Shown piece after piece: positions 52,017 through 61,570 of a stretch of 64,000 nucleotides of DNA. Source of the stretch: Alphaproteobacteria bacterium (GTDB lineage Bacteria; Pseudomonadota; Alphaproteobacteria; Puniceispirillales; Puniceispirillaceae); NCBI GenBank assembly GCA_009919335.1, contig RGCC01000001.1, positions 62,001-126,000 of the forward strand. Direction: 5' to 3'. The translations under genes and the position numbers were made by a program. Every line of letters begins with the position of its first letter. Position 1 is the stretch's first letter. The notes beneath the pieces are model-generated. The model was given only the letters and a program-made list of their open reading frames with translations. It was not told the DNA's origin and ran no database searches.

Positions 52017-55000
52017 TGATGCCAATACGATCACCAATACGATCATCAGCACAGCCCGAACGGCATGCGGTGCTTGGCTGTTATAGCAATTTTACCTTTT
52101 TAAAAGGCGCCTCGCATCCTGATGAAATGGTGGCAAAGGCGGCCACGCTTGGATGGGCGGCGATTGGCATTGCTGATGTGAATTCATTAGCCGGTATTGT
52201 GCGTGCGCATGTTGCGGCGCGAGATCATCAGATCAGGCTGATTGTCGGGGCTAGATTGCGGCCTGTCGATGGGCCAGATATTCTGGTGCATCCTTTAGAC
52301 CGTGCTGGGTATGAAGGATTGTCTATGCTGCTAAGTGAGGCCAATATGCGCGGCAGTAAGGCAGCACCAATTCTATATCTTGCTGATATTGCCCGTCTGC
52401 CGGCAAGTACCGCATTGCTGGTCATGCCGCCGCGCCATCCCGATGCGCAGTATCAGGCGCATTTGCAAACCATTCAGCAAATTGCCAAGGGGCATTTATT
52501 TGCCGGTTTATGTCTTTATCGTGATGGCGCTGATGAGGCGCGGTGTCAGATGTTAATGGCAGCAGCAGCGGCGTTAAAGCTGCGTGTGGCAGCGGCGGCA
52601 GATGCGCTTTATCACAGCCCCGATCGCCGTCCGCTTGCTGACGTGCTGACCTGTATCCGCGAGAAAAAACAGCTTGATAATGCGGGCTATCTTTTATCGC
52701 GCAATGCTGAACGTCATTTGATTGATTGTGATGAGGCGGTACGGCGTTGGCGGCAGGTGCCAGAGGCGCTTGATGGGGCAAGGGCGCTGGCTGATTTGTG
52801 TCATTTTTCAATGGATGATCTGTCTTATGAATATCCAGACGAGCTACAGCCCGGTGGGCGAACCGCCATGCAGGAACTTGCTTTTCAGACTTGGCGTGGT
52901 GCAGAAAAACGTTATCCCGATGCAATCCCTGATCAGGTGAGTGCCTATTTAAAACATGAATTGATATTGATCGAACGATTGAATATCGCGCCTTATTTTC
53001 TAACTGTATTCGATATTGTGCGCTTTGCGCGGGGGCGCGGTATTTTATGTCAGGGGCGTGGTTCGGCGGCTAATTCAGCAGTTTGTTACTGTCTTGGTAT
53101 CACCGCGGTTGATCCGGCGCGATCGCGGCCTTTATTTGAGAGGTTTGTCAGTGAGGCACGTGGCGAGCCACCGGATATTGATGTTGATTTTGAACATGAA
53201 CGCCGCGAAGAGGTCATTCAATATATCTATGCGAAATATGGCCGTAACCGTGCCGGACTTGCCGCTAGCGTTATCACCTATCGGCGGCGTAGCGCCTTTC
53301 GTGAAGTTGCCAAGGTGTTTGGTCTTAGCCGTGATGTGCAAGCGGCTTTGGCCGGCGAAGTATGGGGGCGTGAAAAAACCGGTCTTGATGATAATGCGTT
53401 GGTGGCGGCGGGGCTGGATGCACAGGATCGCCGCCTGCGCTTGGTGCTGCAATTAGTCGCTGATATTAGCCGGTTTCCACGACATTTATCGCAGCATGTT
53501 GGCGGTTTTGTCATCACCCGGGGGCGGCTTGACCATTTATGCCCGATCAGCCCAGCTGCAATGGCGGGGCGTACGGTCATTGAGTGGGATAAGGATGACC
53601 TCGACGCGTTGGGATTGCTAAAGGTGGATGTGCTGGCGCTTGGCATGCTTAGCTGTATTCGACGTTGCTTTGATCTGTTGCGGGTTCATTATAATCGGAC
53701 AGTGACGCTGGCCTCAGTGCCGCCTGAAGATGCTGTAACCTATGATATGCTATGCCGGGGCCAATCGGTTGGTGTCTTTCAGGTGGAATCGCGGGCACAA
53801 ATGGCGATGTTGCCGCGGTTACAACCACGATGTTTTCATGACCTTGTGGTGCAGGTGGCGATTGTCCGTCCGGGGCCAATTCAGGGCGATATGGTGCATC
53901 CCTATTTGCGGCGGCGCGCCGGTCTGGAAAAGGTTGACTATCCGTCACCAGCCCTGCGCGAGGTGCTAGAGCGCACGCTTGGGGTACCGCTTTTTCAGGA
54001 ACAGGCAATGCAAATTGCCATTGTTGGCGCAGGATTTTCGGGAAGCGAGGCCGATCAATTGCGCCGCGCCATGGCGACGTTTAAAAAACAGGGTGATATC
54101 GGTCATTTCCGTGAAAAGATGGTCACTGGCATGATCGAGCGTGGCTATGATGAAGATTTCGCTCTGCGCTGTTTTCGCCAGATCGAGGGCTTTGGCACGT
54201 ATGGATTTCCAGAATCCCATGCGGCGAGTTTTGCTCTTTTGGTGTATGTTTCGGCATGGTTGAAATGCCATTATCCCGATATTTTCATCTGTGCATTACT
54301 AAACGCCCAGCCAATGGGATTTTATGCGCCGTCACAACTAATTGCCGAGGCGCGGCGAAGCGGTATTGCAATTCGGCCGGTCGATGTGAATTTTTCCGGC
54401 TGGGATCACCGTCTTGAAACCGACCCCGATAATAAAACAGGGCATCATGCCTTGCGACTTGGGCTGCGGCTGGTCAAAGGGCTGCCTCGCGGTGAAGGTG
54501 AACGGATTGCGGCTAGTCAGGTGATCGGCAATCATGCCGTTAAAGGGCGGCAAGGTCTGACCTTTTCCAGCCTAGATGATGTGATGCGAAAAGCCGATGT
54601 GTCAGCTAAATCATTACAAGCGATTGCAGATGCTGATGGGTTTTCCAGTCTGGATATGGACCGGCGACAGGCATTGTGGGCGGCGCGTGGGCTGGCGCGG
54701 CACCGGCTGCATGATATGCCATTATTTGCTCATGCCGGCCGCCAGCACGAACGGCTTGCCGGCGACGAGCCGGTGATCACCTTGCCAAAGACCCCGCTTG
54801 GTGAGGCGGTGGCTGAAGATTACCGCAGTCTCGGCCTGTCATTAAAGGCGCATCCGCTTGACCTGTTGGCAAAACCGCTTGGTGTGGCGGGGTGGCAGCT
54901 TTGCAGCCATGTGCAACAAGCGCCCGATGGCAAACGGCTTCGCATCGCCGGTCTTGTAACTATGCGTCAACGACCCGGTACGGCCAGTGGCACCGTATTC

Positions 55001-55243
55001 ATAACGCTTGAGGACGGGCAGGGCACAGCCAATGTGATCATCTGGCCCAAATTAACCGAAACTTACCGCGAGGCGTTGTTGCGTGCGCAGATTTTGGGAC
55101 TGGTTGGCCGCGTACAACGCCAGCAAGCGGTAGTGCATTTTATTGCCGAGTCACTGTTTAATCTGAATGGGTTTTTGCGTCATATTGATGCCAGCACTGG
55201 CACGAAGGGGGCGGTGCGGATGAAAAGCCGCGATTTTCATTGA
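52016..55243 (+). CDS. dnaE2: Error-prone DNA polymerase DnaE2
   Basis: The C-family polymerase of the SOS mutasome, 1075 residues. The PHP domain starts at YSNFTFLKGASHPDEMVAKAA; the polymerase core includes GRGILCQGRGSAANSAVCYCLGIT, the catalytic aspartates in PDIDVDFEHERREEV (about residue 387), VFQVESRAQMAMLPRLQP and PVDVNFSGWD. A C-terminal OB fold (LRIAGLVTMRQRPGTASGTVFITLED) and the short MKSRDFH end are typical of DnaE2 rather than DnaE1. It overlaps imuB by one base. It makes mutagenic bypass products together with ImuA and ImuB; whether it works here depends on the state of imuB. Confidence 0.95.
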   Translation: MMPIRSPIRSSAQPERHAVLGCYSNFTFLKGASHPDEMVAKAATLGWAAIGIADVNSLAGIVRAHVAARDHQIRLIVGARLRPVDGPDILVHPLDRAGYEGLSMLLSEANMRGSKAAPILYLADIARLPASTALLVMPPRHPDAQYQAHLQTIQQIAKGHLFAGLCLYRDGADEARCQMLMAAAAALKLRVAAAADALYHSPDRRPLADVLTCIREKKQLDNAGYLLSRNAERHLIDCDEAVRRWRQVPEALDGARALADLCHFSMDDLSYEYPDELQPGGRTAMQELAFQTWRGAEKRYPDAIPDQVSAYLKHELILIERLNIAPYFLTVFDIVRFARGRGILCQGRGSAANSAVCYCLGITAVDPARSRPLFERFVSEARGEPPDIDVDFEHERREEVIQYIYAKYGRNRAGLAASVITYRRRSAFREVAKVFGLSRDVQAALAGEVWGREKTGLDDNALVAAGLDAQDRRLRLVLQLVADISRFPRHLSQHVGGFVITRGRLDHLCPISPAAMAGRTVIEWDKDDLDALGLLKVDVLALGMLSCIRRCFDLLRVHYNRTVTLASVPPEDAVTYDMLCRGQSVGVFQVESRAQMAMLPRLQPRCFHDLVVQVAIVRPGPIQGDMVHPYLRRRAGLEKVDYPSPALREVLERTLGVPLFQEQAMQIAIVGAGFSGSEADQLRRAMATFKKQGDIGHFREKMVTGMIERGYDEDFALRCFRQIEGFGTYGFPESHAASFALLVYVSAWLKCHYPDIFICALLNAQPMGFYAPSQLIAEARRSGIAIRPVDVNFSGWDHRLETDPDNKTGHHALRLGLRLVKGLPRGEGERIAASQVIGNHAVKGRQGLTFSSLDDVMRKADVSAKSLQAIADADGFSSLDMDRRQALWAARGLARHRLHDMPLFAHAGRQHERLAGDEPVITLPKTPLGEAVAEDYRSLGLSLKAHPLDLLAKPLGVAGWQLCSHVQQAPDGKRLRIAGLVTMRQRPGTASGTVFITLEDGQGTANVIIWPKLTETYREALLRAQILGLVGRVQRQQAVVHFIAESLFNLNGFLRHIDASTGTKGAVRMKSRDFH

Positions 55244-55328
55244 TTCTTAATCCTGTAACTGCAATTAACCGCGGCTGGATGAATGAACCGCCAATGATGC
55301 GGGCCGCCAGCTATGCAAAGGTGCAACG

Positions 55329-56747
55329 CTAGCCGCGCGATGTGGCGTTGATTGCAATCGCAATGCAAGGCCGACCCGCAGCAAATAGCGCGGCGCATGC
55401 TGCACGTGCCTGATCTTCTTCTAAATCATTAAACCGAACTCGCCATAATGGAATGGCACCGCGGGTTACGAGGTGCAGATTGGCCGGCGTCATACCAAGC
55501 ACATCATCCGCCGTTCGCCGCGCCACAATGGCGGCACGATGAGCCGTAACGCGCTGGGTAAAATTGCCGATCTGGACGCTCCAGGTGGTTTTGCTGATGG
55601 TATCGGGATTAGTGGCGCTGGCGACATTAAGATCGATAAATTCAGGGTTATCACTAGCGTCTGGCGCTGGTTGGGGATTGCGTCTGGCTTTGCTGATCGG
55701 CAGGGATTCGGGCAGTTTAAGGCCGCGATCGGGCGGTGCCACCGGCAGTGTTGGCGGCGGCGCAAGGGCGGCGCGCCGGACCCGAATGGTCTTTGCTCGT
55801 TTGAATTGATTATCCAGAATTTGCATCATGTGGCGGTCACGGCTTTTCGAGGTTTTGCCACCGAATACGACGCCAATTAGCCGAACACCATTGCGCTCGA
55901 CCGTGGCAACAAGGTTGAACCCTGATGCGTTGATGTAACCGGTCTTGATGCCGTCTGTGCCCCGATAGTTTGCCAGTAATCTATTGTGATTGCGATATTT
56001 CCGACCCTTCCAATTAAAGCTCTGGGTGCTAAAATATTTATAGAATTGTGGAAAATCACGCCGCATTGCCGCTGCCAGAACGGCCATGTCGCGTGCCGTT
56101 GATTTCTGCCGACTGTTTGGCAGGCCGGACGCGTTCATAAATGTGGTGCGGTTCATCCCGAGGGACCGCGCCTTCCGGGTCATGCGCTTGGCAAATTTAC
56201 GCTCGGTGCCGGACAGTTTTTCGGCAACCGCTGTGGCAACATCATTGGCTGATTTTGTGACCAGCGCATAGATGGCTTGCTCGACGCTGATCGACTGGCC
56301 CGGTTTTAAATATAGTTTCGATGGTGATCGGCCAGCGGCTTTTCTCGATATGGGAATGCGGCTCTTCAAGGTTATACGCTCGGCTTCGATATCCTCGAAC
56401 ATCAGATAAAGTGTCATGATTTTGGTCAGCGACGCCGGATAACGCAGATTGTCGGCGTTTCGCGAAAACAGAACTTTGCCACTAGACTCTTCGATAACGA
56501 TTGACGCGTATTTACTGGCTTTGGCAGGGGATGCAGTCAGGCCAAAATTTGCCAGCATTAATGCGGTTATGGCGATTATCAGCGACGGATTTATGGCTCT
56601 GGGTAGCCGCAGATATGACAACAGCACGCGATAGCAACGCATCAACAGTAAAGCCGCGCCCTGAAGCCAGTCTATGGCCGCGAGGGGGGTTTGCGTGATT
56701 GGCGGCGGTTTGGCCAGGCTCAATCGTGCCATTAACGCCTGCCCCAT
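55329..56747 (-). CDS. D-alanyl-D-alanine carboxypeptidase with SPOR domain
   Basis: A low-molecular-mass penicillin-binding protein (DacA/PBP5-like), 472 residues, trimming peptidoglycan stem peptides in the periplasm. The N-terminal hydrophobic segment (about 55-75, ending ASPAKA) is a signal or anchor. Active-site motifs are SLTK at 106-109, SAN at 166-168 and KTG at 268-270. After a Pro-rich linker, residues about 395-470 form a SPOR domain (TWSVQIGNFTQRVTAHRAAIVARR, PLWRVRFNDLEEDQARAACAAL), which binds denuded glycan at the septum. The first 50 residues are unusually long before the signal, so an internal start (for example M36) is likely. Confidence 0.92.
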   Translation of the reverse strand: MGQALMARLSLAKPPPITQTPLAAIDWLQGAALLLMRCYRVLLSYLRLPRAINPSLIIAITALMLANFGLTASPAKASKYASIVIEESSGKVLFSRNADNLRYPASLTKIMTLYLMFEDIEAERITLKSRIPISRKAAGRSPSKLYLKPGQSISVEQAIYALVTKSANDVATAVAEKLSGTERKFAKRMTRKARSLGMNRTTFMNASGLPNSRQKSTARDMAVLAAAMRRDFPQFYKYFSTQSFNWKGRKYRNHNRLLANYRGTDGIKTGYINASGFNLVATVERNGVRLIGVVFGGKTSKSRDRHMMQILDNQFKRAKTIRVRRAALAPPPTLPVAPPDRGLKLPESLPISKARRNPQPAPDASDNPEFIDLNVASATNPDTISKTTWSVQIGNFTQRVTAHRAAIVARRTADDVLGMTPANLHLVTRGAIPLWRVRFNDLEEDQARAACAALFAAGRPCIAIAINATSRG

Positions 56748-56955
56748 AACAAATAAAACATAATACCCCTAACGTTGCTGGGCGAATCATAACGCAATTA
56801 GGATTCTATTCAAGAATCTTGCCGAATTTAGGGCGATTAACTGATCTTGCGGCGTAATATCCCAAAATCTGATGATATTTTTCCCGCTCACCCCCTTTTA
56901 CCACTCGGCCGCAATACCAATATCAGAAGATGAGACGGCATTCCTCGTTATATGC

Positions 56956-56970
56956 TATGTTAGCAACATA
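56956..56970. promoter_or_regulatory. Inverted repeat in clpS promoter region
   Basis: TATGTT-AGC-AACATA is a perfect dyad at 56956-56970, 34 bases upstream of the clpS start. The A/T-rich arms could be an operator, or contain a -10 element (TATGTT). No known regulator motif was recognised. Confidence 0.3.
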
Positions 56971-57004
56971 TGAACAAATTGATCGAAGGTTTGGTTGAAA
57001 TTCG

Positions 57005-57322
57005 ATGGAGAATGATGACGATAAGAATGGCAATGGTCAGCTAGTCCTCGACAGCCGTACCAAAACGAAAAAGCCATCAATGTATAAAGTCATTATGCTT
57101 AATGATGATTATACGCCGATGGAATTTGTTGTGCATGTCTTGCAAAAGTTTTTCGGCCGTTCATCAGGCGAGGCAACCCAGATTATGTTGAACGTGCATC
57201 AGCGTGGTGTCGGGGTTTGCGGTGTTTATAGTTTCGAAATTGCCGAGAGCAAGGCGCAAAAAACCATTGATTATGCGCGGAAGAATGATCATCCGCTGCA
57301 GTTGCAACTGGAAAAGGAATAG
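57005..57322 (+). CDS. clpS: ClpS adaptor
   Basis: A 105-residue N-end-rule adaptor that delivers substrates with bulky hydrophobic N-termini to ClpAP. Conserved parts are [24 protein letters not shown] (the substrate pocket), [19 protein letters not shown] and [16 protein letters not shown]. The flexible N-terminal tail is acidic and Asn-rich. It precedes clpA by five bases, the usual order. Confidence 0.95.
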   Translation: MENDDDKNGNGQLVLDSRTKTKKPSMYKVIMLNDDYTPMEFVVHVLQKFFGRSSGEATQIMLNVHQRGVGVCGVYSFEIAESKAQKTIDYARKNDHPLQLQLEKE

Positions 57323-57327
57323 CTAAG

Positions 57328-59625
57328 ATGTTGTCACGCGAACTCGAGGAAACATTGCGCCGCGCCATGTCAAACGCGGCAACGCGTTCGCATGAATTCG
57401 CCACTTTAGAACATCTTTTATTGGCGTTAACCGAAGATAGTGACGCGTTGGAAGTATTGCATGCTTGCAATGTAGATATCGAGAAGCTGGCGGCCAAGCT
57501 AGGTGAATTTATCGAGATCGAGCTGGCATCAATCGTCGATCCGAATGGCAATGTCGATGTCCAGCCAACGGCCAGTTTTCAGCGGGTTATCCAGCGGGCG
57601 ATCATCCACACGCAATCATCGGGGCGGGACGTTGCCACCGGTGCGAATGTGCTTGTGTCGATTTTCTCCGAGCGTGAAAGCCACGCTGTCTGGTTCCTTA
57701 AATCCCTGAATATGACCCGCCTTGATGCGGTGTCCTACCTTAGCCATGGTGCCGAAAGCAGCGTGACAAAAAGCACTAGCGATGAGCAGAATGCTGAAAC
57801 AGGTGGCGGTGATGAAAAAGATCCGCTGAGCCAGTTTGCGGTGAATCTGATCAGTAAGGCGGCGGCCGGCAGAATTGATCCGTTGATCGGCCGTGACCGT
57901 GAATTAGATCGAACAATTCAGGTCTTATGTCGGCGCACCAAAAATAACCCGCTTTATGTGGGTGACCCCGGCGTTGGAAAAACCGCAATCGCCGAAGGGC
58001 TTGCTTTACGCATTTATGAGGGCAATGTTCCTGAAGTGCTGTCAACGGCGGTGATCTATGCGCTGGATATGGGGCAGCTTCTTGCCGGTACCCGCTATCG
58101 TGGTGATTTCGAAGAACGGCTAAAGGCAGTGATGAAAGCCGTGGCCGATGATGTGAATGCCATTCTGTTTATTGACGAGATTCATACGGTGATCGGTGCC
58201 GGTGCGACATCTGGCGGGGCCATGGATGCGTCGAACCTGTTGAAACCCGCGTTACAGGAAGGCACGCTTCGCTGTATCGGATCAACGACCTATAAGGAAT
58301 ATCGTGGTCATTTCGAAAAAGACCGTGCATTGGTGCGCCGGTTTCAGAAAATCGACGTTGCCGAGCCAACGATAGCCGATACGATCAAGATTTTGAACGG
58401 ATTGAAAAGCCGCTATGAAGATCATCACAAGGTACGCTTTACCGGTGCCGCATTAAAAACTGCGGTTGATCTATCGGCGCGCTATATCAATGACCGAAAA
58501 TTACCGGATAAGGCCATTGACGTGATTGACGAAGCGGCCGCCGCGCAGAATCTGCTGCCGCCATCTCGCCGCCGTCAAACCATCGGGCAAAAGGAAATTG
58601 AGGCGACCGTGGCAACGATGGCGCGGATCCCCTCGAAACATGTTAGCCGTGACGATAAGGCAGTGCTGGCCTCGCTTGAGGGTGATCTAAAGCGCATGGT
58701 GTTTGGTCAGGATGATGCGATTATCGCGCTGGCATCGGCGATAAAACTGTCACGGGCTGGTCTGCGCGATGCGGAAAAGCCGGTGGGCAATTACCTGTTT
58801 TCGGGGCCAACAGGGGTTGGTAAAACCGAAGTCGCACGCCAACTCGCCGAAGCACTTGGGATCAAACTCATGCGCTTTGATATGTCGGAATATATGGAGC
58901 GTCATACCGTATCGCGTCTGATCGGTGCCCCTCCGGGCTATGTCGGTTTTGATCAGGGCGGGCTGTTGACTGATGCGGTTGATCAGACACCGCATGCGGT
59001 GCTGTTGCTCGACGAAATTGAAAAGGCACATCCTGACCTGTTTAATATTTTGTTGCAGGTCATGGATCATGGCAAATTAACCGACAATAACGGCAAGGTT
59101 GTTGATTTCAGAAATGTGATCCTGATCATGACAACAAATGCCGGCGCGCAGGAATTATCGAAATCGGCCATTGGCTTTAATCGCACGCATAATGAAGGTG
59201 CTGATATCGAAGCCATTGAAAAGATGTTCACGCCCGAATTTCGCAACCGGCTGGATGCGATTATTCCGTTCGCGCCGCTTGGCAAGGACGTCATCCGTTT
59301 GGTCGTTGATAAATTTATCATGCAGCTGGATGCGCAGCTTGCTGATCGGAATGTTGAGATTGAATTGAGTGCTGCGGCACTGGATTGGCTTGCCGAGCGC
59401 GGTTACGACTCAAAATATGGCGCGCGGCCGTTGGCGCGTGTGGTGCAGGAACATATCAAAAAGCCGCTGGCAGATGAGATGCTGTTTGGCGGGCTTGTTG
59501 GCGGCGGATTGGTCTTTGTTGATGTCGTCGATGATGGCCTGTCGGTAACGGTTAAGGCACCGCCACAAAAGGCGATTGCCGGTGGCCGCAAACGTGCTGC
59601 ATTGCCTGCACCTCAGGATAATTAG
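57328..59625 (+). CDS. clpA: ATP-dependent Clp protease ATP-binding subunit ClpA
   Basis: A 765-residue AAA+ unfoldase of the ClpAP protease. The N-domain (about 1-145, HEFATLEHLLLALTED) is followed by two AAA modules with Walker A sites GDPGVGKT near 212 and GPTGVGKT near 493, and Walker B in ILFIDEIH and VLLLDEIEKAHPD. The second module carries the IGF-type loop region used for ClpP docking (SAIGFNRTHNEG). Translation probably coupled with clpS. clpP is not in the window. Confidence 0.97.
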   Translation: MLSRELEETLRRAMSNAATRSHEFATLEHLLLALTEDSDALEVLHACNVDIEKLAAKLGEFIEIELASIVDPNGNVDVQPTASFQRVIQRAIIHTQSSGRDVATGANVLVSIFSERESHAVWFLKSLNMTRLDAVSYLSHGAESSVTKSTSDEQNAETGGGDEKDPLSQFAVNLISKAAAGRIDPLIGRDRELDRTIQVLCRRTKNNPLYVGDPGVGKTAIAEGLALRIYEGNVPEVLSTAVIYALDMGQLLAGTRYRGDFEERLKAVMKAVADDVNAILFIDEIHTVIGAGATSGGAMDASNLLKPALQEGTLRCIGSTTYKEYRGHFEKDRALVRRFQKIDVAEPTIADTIKILNGLKSRYEDHHKVRFTGAALKTAVDLSARYINDRKLPDKAIDVIDEAAAAQNLLPPSRRRQTIGQKEIEATVATMARIPSKHVSRDDKAVLASLEGDLKRMVFGQDDAIIALASAIKLSRAGLRDAEKPVGNYLFSGPTGVGKTEVARQLAEALGIKLMRFDMSEYMERHTVSRLIGAPPGYVGFDQGGLLTDAVDQTPHAVLLLDEIEKAHPDLFNILLQVMDHGKLTDNNGKVVDFRNVILIMTTNAGAQELSKSAIGFNRTHNEGADIEAIEKMFTPEFRNRLDAIIPFAPLGKDVIRLVVDKFIMQLDAQLADRNVEIELSAAALDWLAERGYDSKYGARPLARVVQEHIKKPLADEMLFGGLVGGGLVFVDVVDDGLSVTVKAPPQKAIAGGRKRAALPAPQDN

Positions 59626-59641
59626 GGTCTCTTGGTGCTGA

Positions 59642-60787
59642 CTAGCCGGCTTTAAACGGGCTTGTCATCGCTATATGGTTCTTTTCGGCTTCGATGCCGC
59701 GTTTTTCTGATGCAAGGAAACGCGACACCGCATCACGAAACCCATCATGTGCGATATGATGCACCGAATGGGTTGTGACGGGCAGATAGCCGCGCTGGAC
59801 CTTGTGAACGCCTTGGGCACCGGCCTCGACCCGTGATAGGCGGTTGGCGATAGCAAACTCGATTGCCTGATAATAACAGGCCTCGAAATGCAGATTGGGG
59901 ATTTCAATATCTGCGCCCCAATTTCGTCCATAAAGCGCATCATCCCCAATGAAATTCAGCGCACCGCCGACAATCTCGCCGTTATATTCGGCCATAACCA
60001 AAAGCATACGGTCTGCCATGGTGTGACGAAGCTGGGTAAAGACGTCATGCGTCAAATACGCCCCACCCCATTTCCGGTCGATCGTTGACAGGTAAAACCG
60101 GTAAAAATCATCGATATGATCTTGGCTGATTGCAGACCCAGTCAACGGCAGCATGGTTACACCGGCCGCGCTAAGCGCGGCGCGTTCTTTTCGAATGTTC
60201 TTGCGTTTGCGCGACGATAGACTGGCCAAAAAATCATCAAAATCGACATAGCCCCGATTACGCCAGTGAAACTGAATACTGGTGCGTTGTAACCAACCGG
60301 CGGCACCAAGAATATTGGCGTCATCACCGGGCAGAAAATTGATATGTGCAGAGGATAATTGGTATTTCTCCAGCAGGGTTACCAAGCCCTTGGCAAGCGC
60401 AATTTTGAGGTCAGCGCGATTGTCTTTTACCAACAAACGGGGGCCGGTTGCCGGTGTAAAGGGGATAGCCGCCAGCAATTTGGGATAATAGGCACCGCCG
60501 GCGCGTTCAAACGCATTGGCCCAGCCGTGATCGAAAATATATTCGCCATATGAATGATGCTTGAGATAATTCGGCATTGCGCCGCATAATTGCCCGTCAT
60601 CATTGCGCAGCAACAGATGCATTGGGTCCCAGCCGCTATCCCCGCCAACTGCGCCGCCATCTTCTAGTGCCAGCAAGAACGCATGACTTACAAACGGGTT
60701 ACCGCCGCCGCCAAGTGCGTTCCATTCGCCAGCATCAATGGTCGCCATACTGGCACTTATGTGAAGATTTAACGCGCTACCATCCAT
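59642..60787 (-). CDS. FemAB-like GNAT acyltransferase (DUF482)
   Basis: A 381-residue member of PF04339, a FemAB-like family annotated as peptidoglycan biosynthesis/recognition. Visible parts: ALGGGGNPFVSHAFLLALE, HGWANAFERAGGAYYPKLL, HINFLPGDD, RNRGYVDFDDFLASLSSRKRKNIRKER, DFYRFYLSTIDRKWGG, and LHFEACYYQAIEFAIANRLSRVEAGAQG near the C-terminus. The activity is unproven; transfer of an acyl or aminoacyl group is presumed from the double GNAT fold. It is convergent with clpA and followed upstream on the same strand by the RidA gene, a pairing often seen in alphaproteobacteria. Confidence 0.88.
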   Translation of the reverse strand: MDGSALNLHISASMATIDAGEWNALGGGGNPFVSHAFLLALEDGGAVGGDSGWDPMHLLLRNDDGQLCGAMPNYLKHHSYGEYIFDHGWANAFERAGGAYYPKLLAAIPFTPATGPRLLVKDNRADLKIALAKGLVTLLEKYQLSSAHINFLPGDDANILGAAGWLQRTSIQFHWRNRGYVDFDDFLASLSSRKRKNIRKERAALSAAGVTMLPLTGSAISQDHIDDFYRFYLSTIDRKWGGAYLTHDVFTQLRHTMADRMLLVMAEYNGEIVGGALNFIGDDALYGRNWGADIEIPNLHFEACYYQAIEFAIANRLSRVEAGAQGVHKVQRGYLPVTTHSVHHIAHDGFRDAVSRFLASEKRGIEAEKNHIAMTSPFKAG

Positions 60788-60884
60788 GTGGCTTTAACAA
60801 CAGATCTAATCGCAAAGCCACTCCATAGGATGCGGCTGGTTGGGGAAAATGCCAGTTCAAAGAATACCAGTTCAAAAACTGCGT

Positions 60885-61352
60885 TTAGGCAATTTCAAAA
60901 ATGCCGTCAATTTCGACGAGACAATTCAGCGGCAGAGCATTGCTGCCAACCGCAAACCGGGCATGGCGGCCGGCATCGCCAAAGGCGGCAACCATCAAAT
61001 CAGAGGCCGCATTAACCACAACAGGCTGGCTATGGAAATCATCCGCCGAGGCGACAAACGCGCCAAGCTTGACCACCTGCACAACCCGGTCAAGGTCGCC
61101 GTCACAAGCCACCTTTAATTGTGCCAGCAAATTGATTGCACAGATTTTGGCTTGACCTTGCGCATCCTCGACGCTGGCATCGGCGCCAACGGTTCCGGTA
61201 ACGGTTAGCTTGCCATCAACAAAGGGAACCTGTCCTGAGACAAAAACCAGATTGCCGGAACGGGTAAAGGGCAAGTAATTGGCCGCAGGTGTGGGTGCAT
61301 CCGGAATACTGACGCCGATCTCTTGTAACCGCTGTTCTACCTTGCTTGTCAT
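60885..61352 (-). CDS. RidA/YjgF-family protein
   Basis: A 155-residue protein of the RidA superfamily, which hydrolyses reactive enamines and imines. It carries GNLVFVSGQVPFVDGKL, AKICAINLLAQLKVACDGDLDRVVQVVKL, and the C-terminal ARFAVGSNALPLNCLVEIDGIFEIA. It lacks the Arg in the usual R-x2-x-V-x2-LP region of archetypal RidA, reading RFAVGSNALPLN instead, and belongs to the longer YjgH-like group; enamine deaminase activity is therefore uncertain. ATG 61352 follows a GAAAGGACG site; longer frames lack family similarity. It is upstream of the FemAB-like gene on the same strand. Confidence 0.88.
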   Translation of the reverse strand: MTSKVEQRLQEIGVSIPDAPTPAANYLPFTRSGNLVFVSGQVPFVDGKLTVTGTVGADASVEDAQGQAKICAINLLAQLKVACDGDLDRVVQVVKLGAFVASADDFHSQPVVVNAASDLMVAAFGDAGRHARFAVGSNALPLNCLVEIDGIFEIA

Positions 61353-61513
61353 AATACGTCCTTTCACATGATGATTGTGCCGCCTGAGCATACCGCTTAT
61401 CGGGCGGTTCACTGGCGTTTATGTCCTGATTGCGAAGCTGGCATAATCACTGCGGTATGGCAAGCTGGATCGGCGCGCGCATGACGGTTTTCGGCATGAT
61501 CGTTTTTGGCAAG

Positions 61514-61542
61514 AAAAAGGCCCCACGGAAATCGTGGGGCCA
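61514..61542 (-). terminator. Rho-independent terminator after nrdJ
   Basis: On the minus strand GGCCCCACG pairs with CGTGGGGCC around a five-base loop (61519-61541), followed by five T (61518-61514). A near-perfect strong terminator 30 bases beyond the nrdJ stop codon. Confidence 0.92.
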
Positions 61543-61570
61543 GGTCTGCAGGTTGCACTGCAGGGAGAGC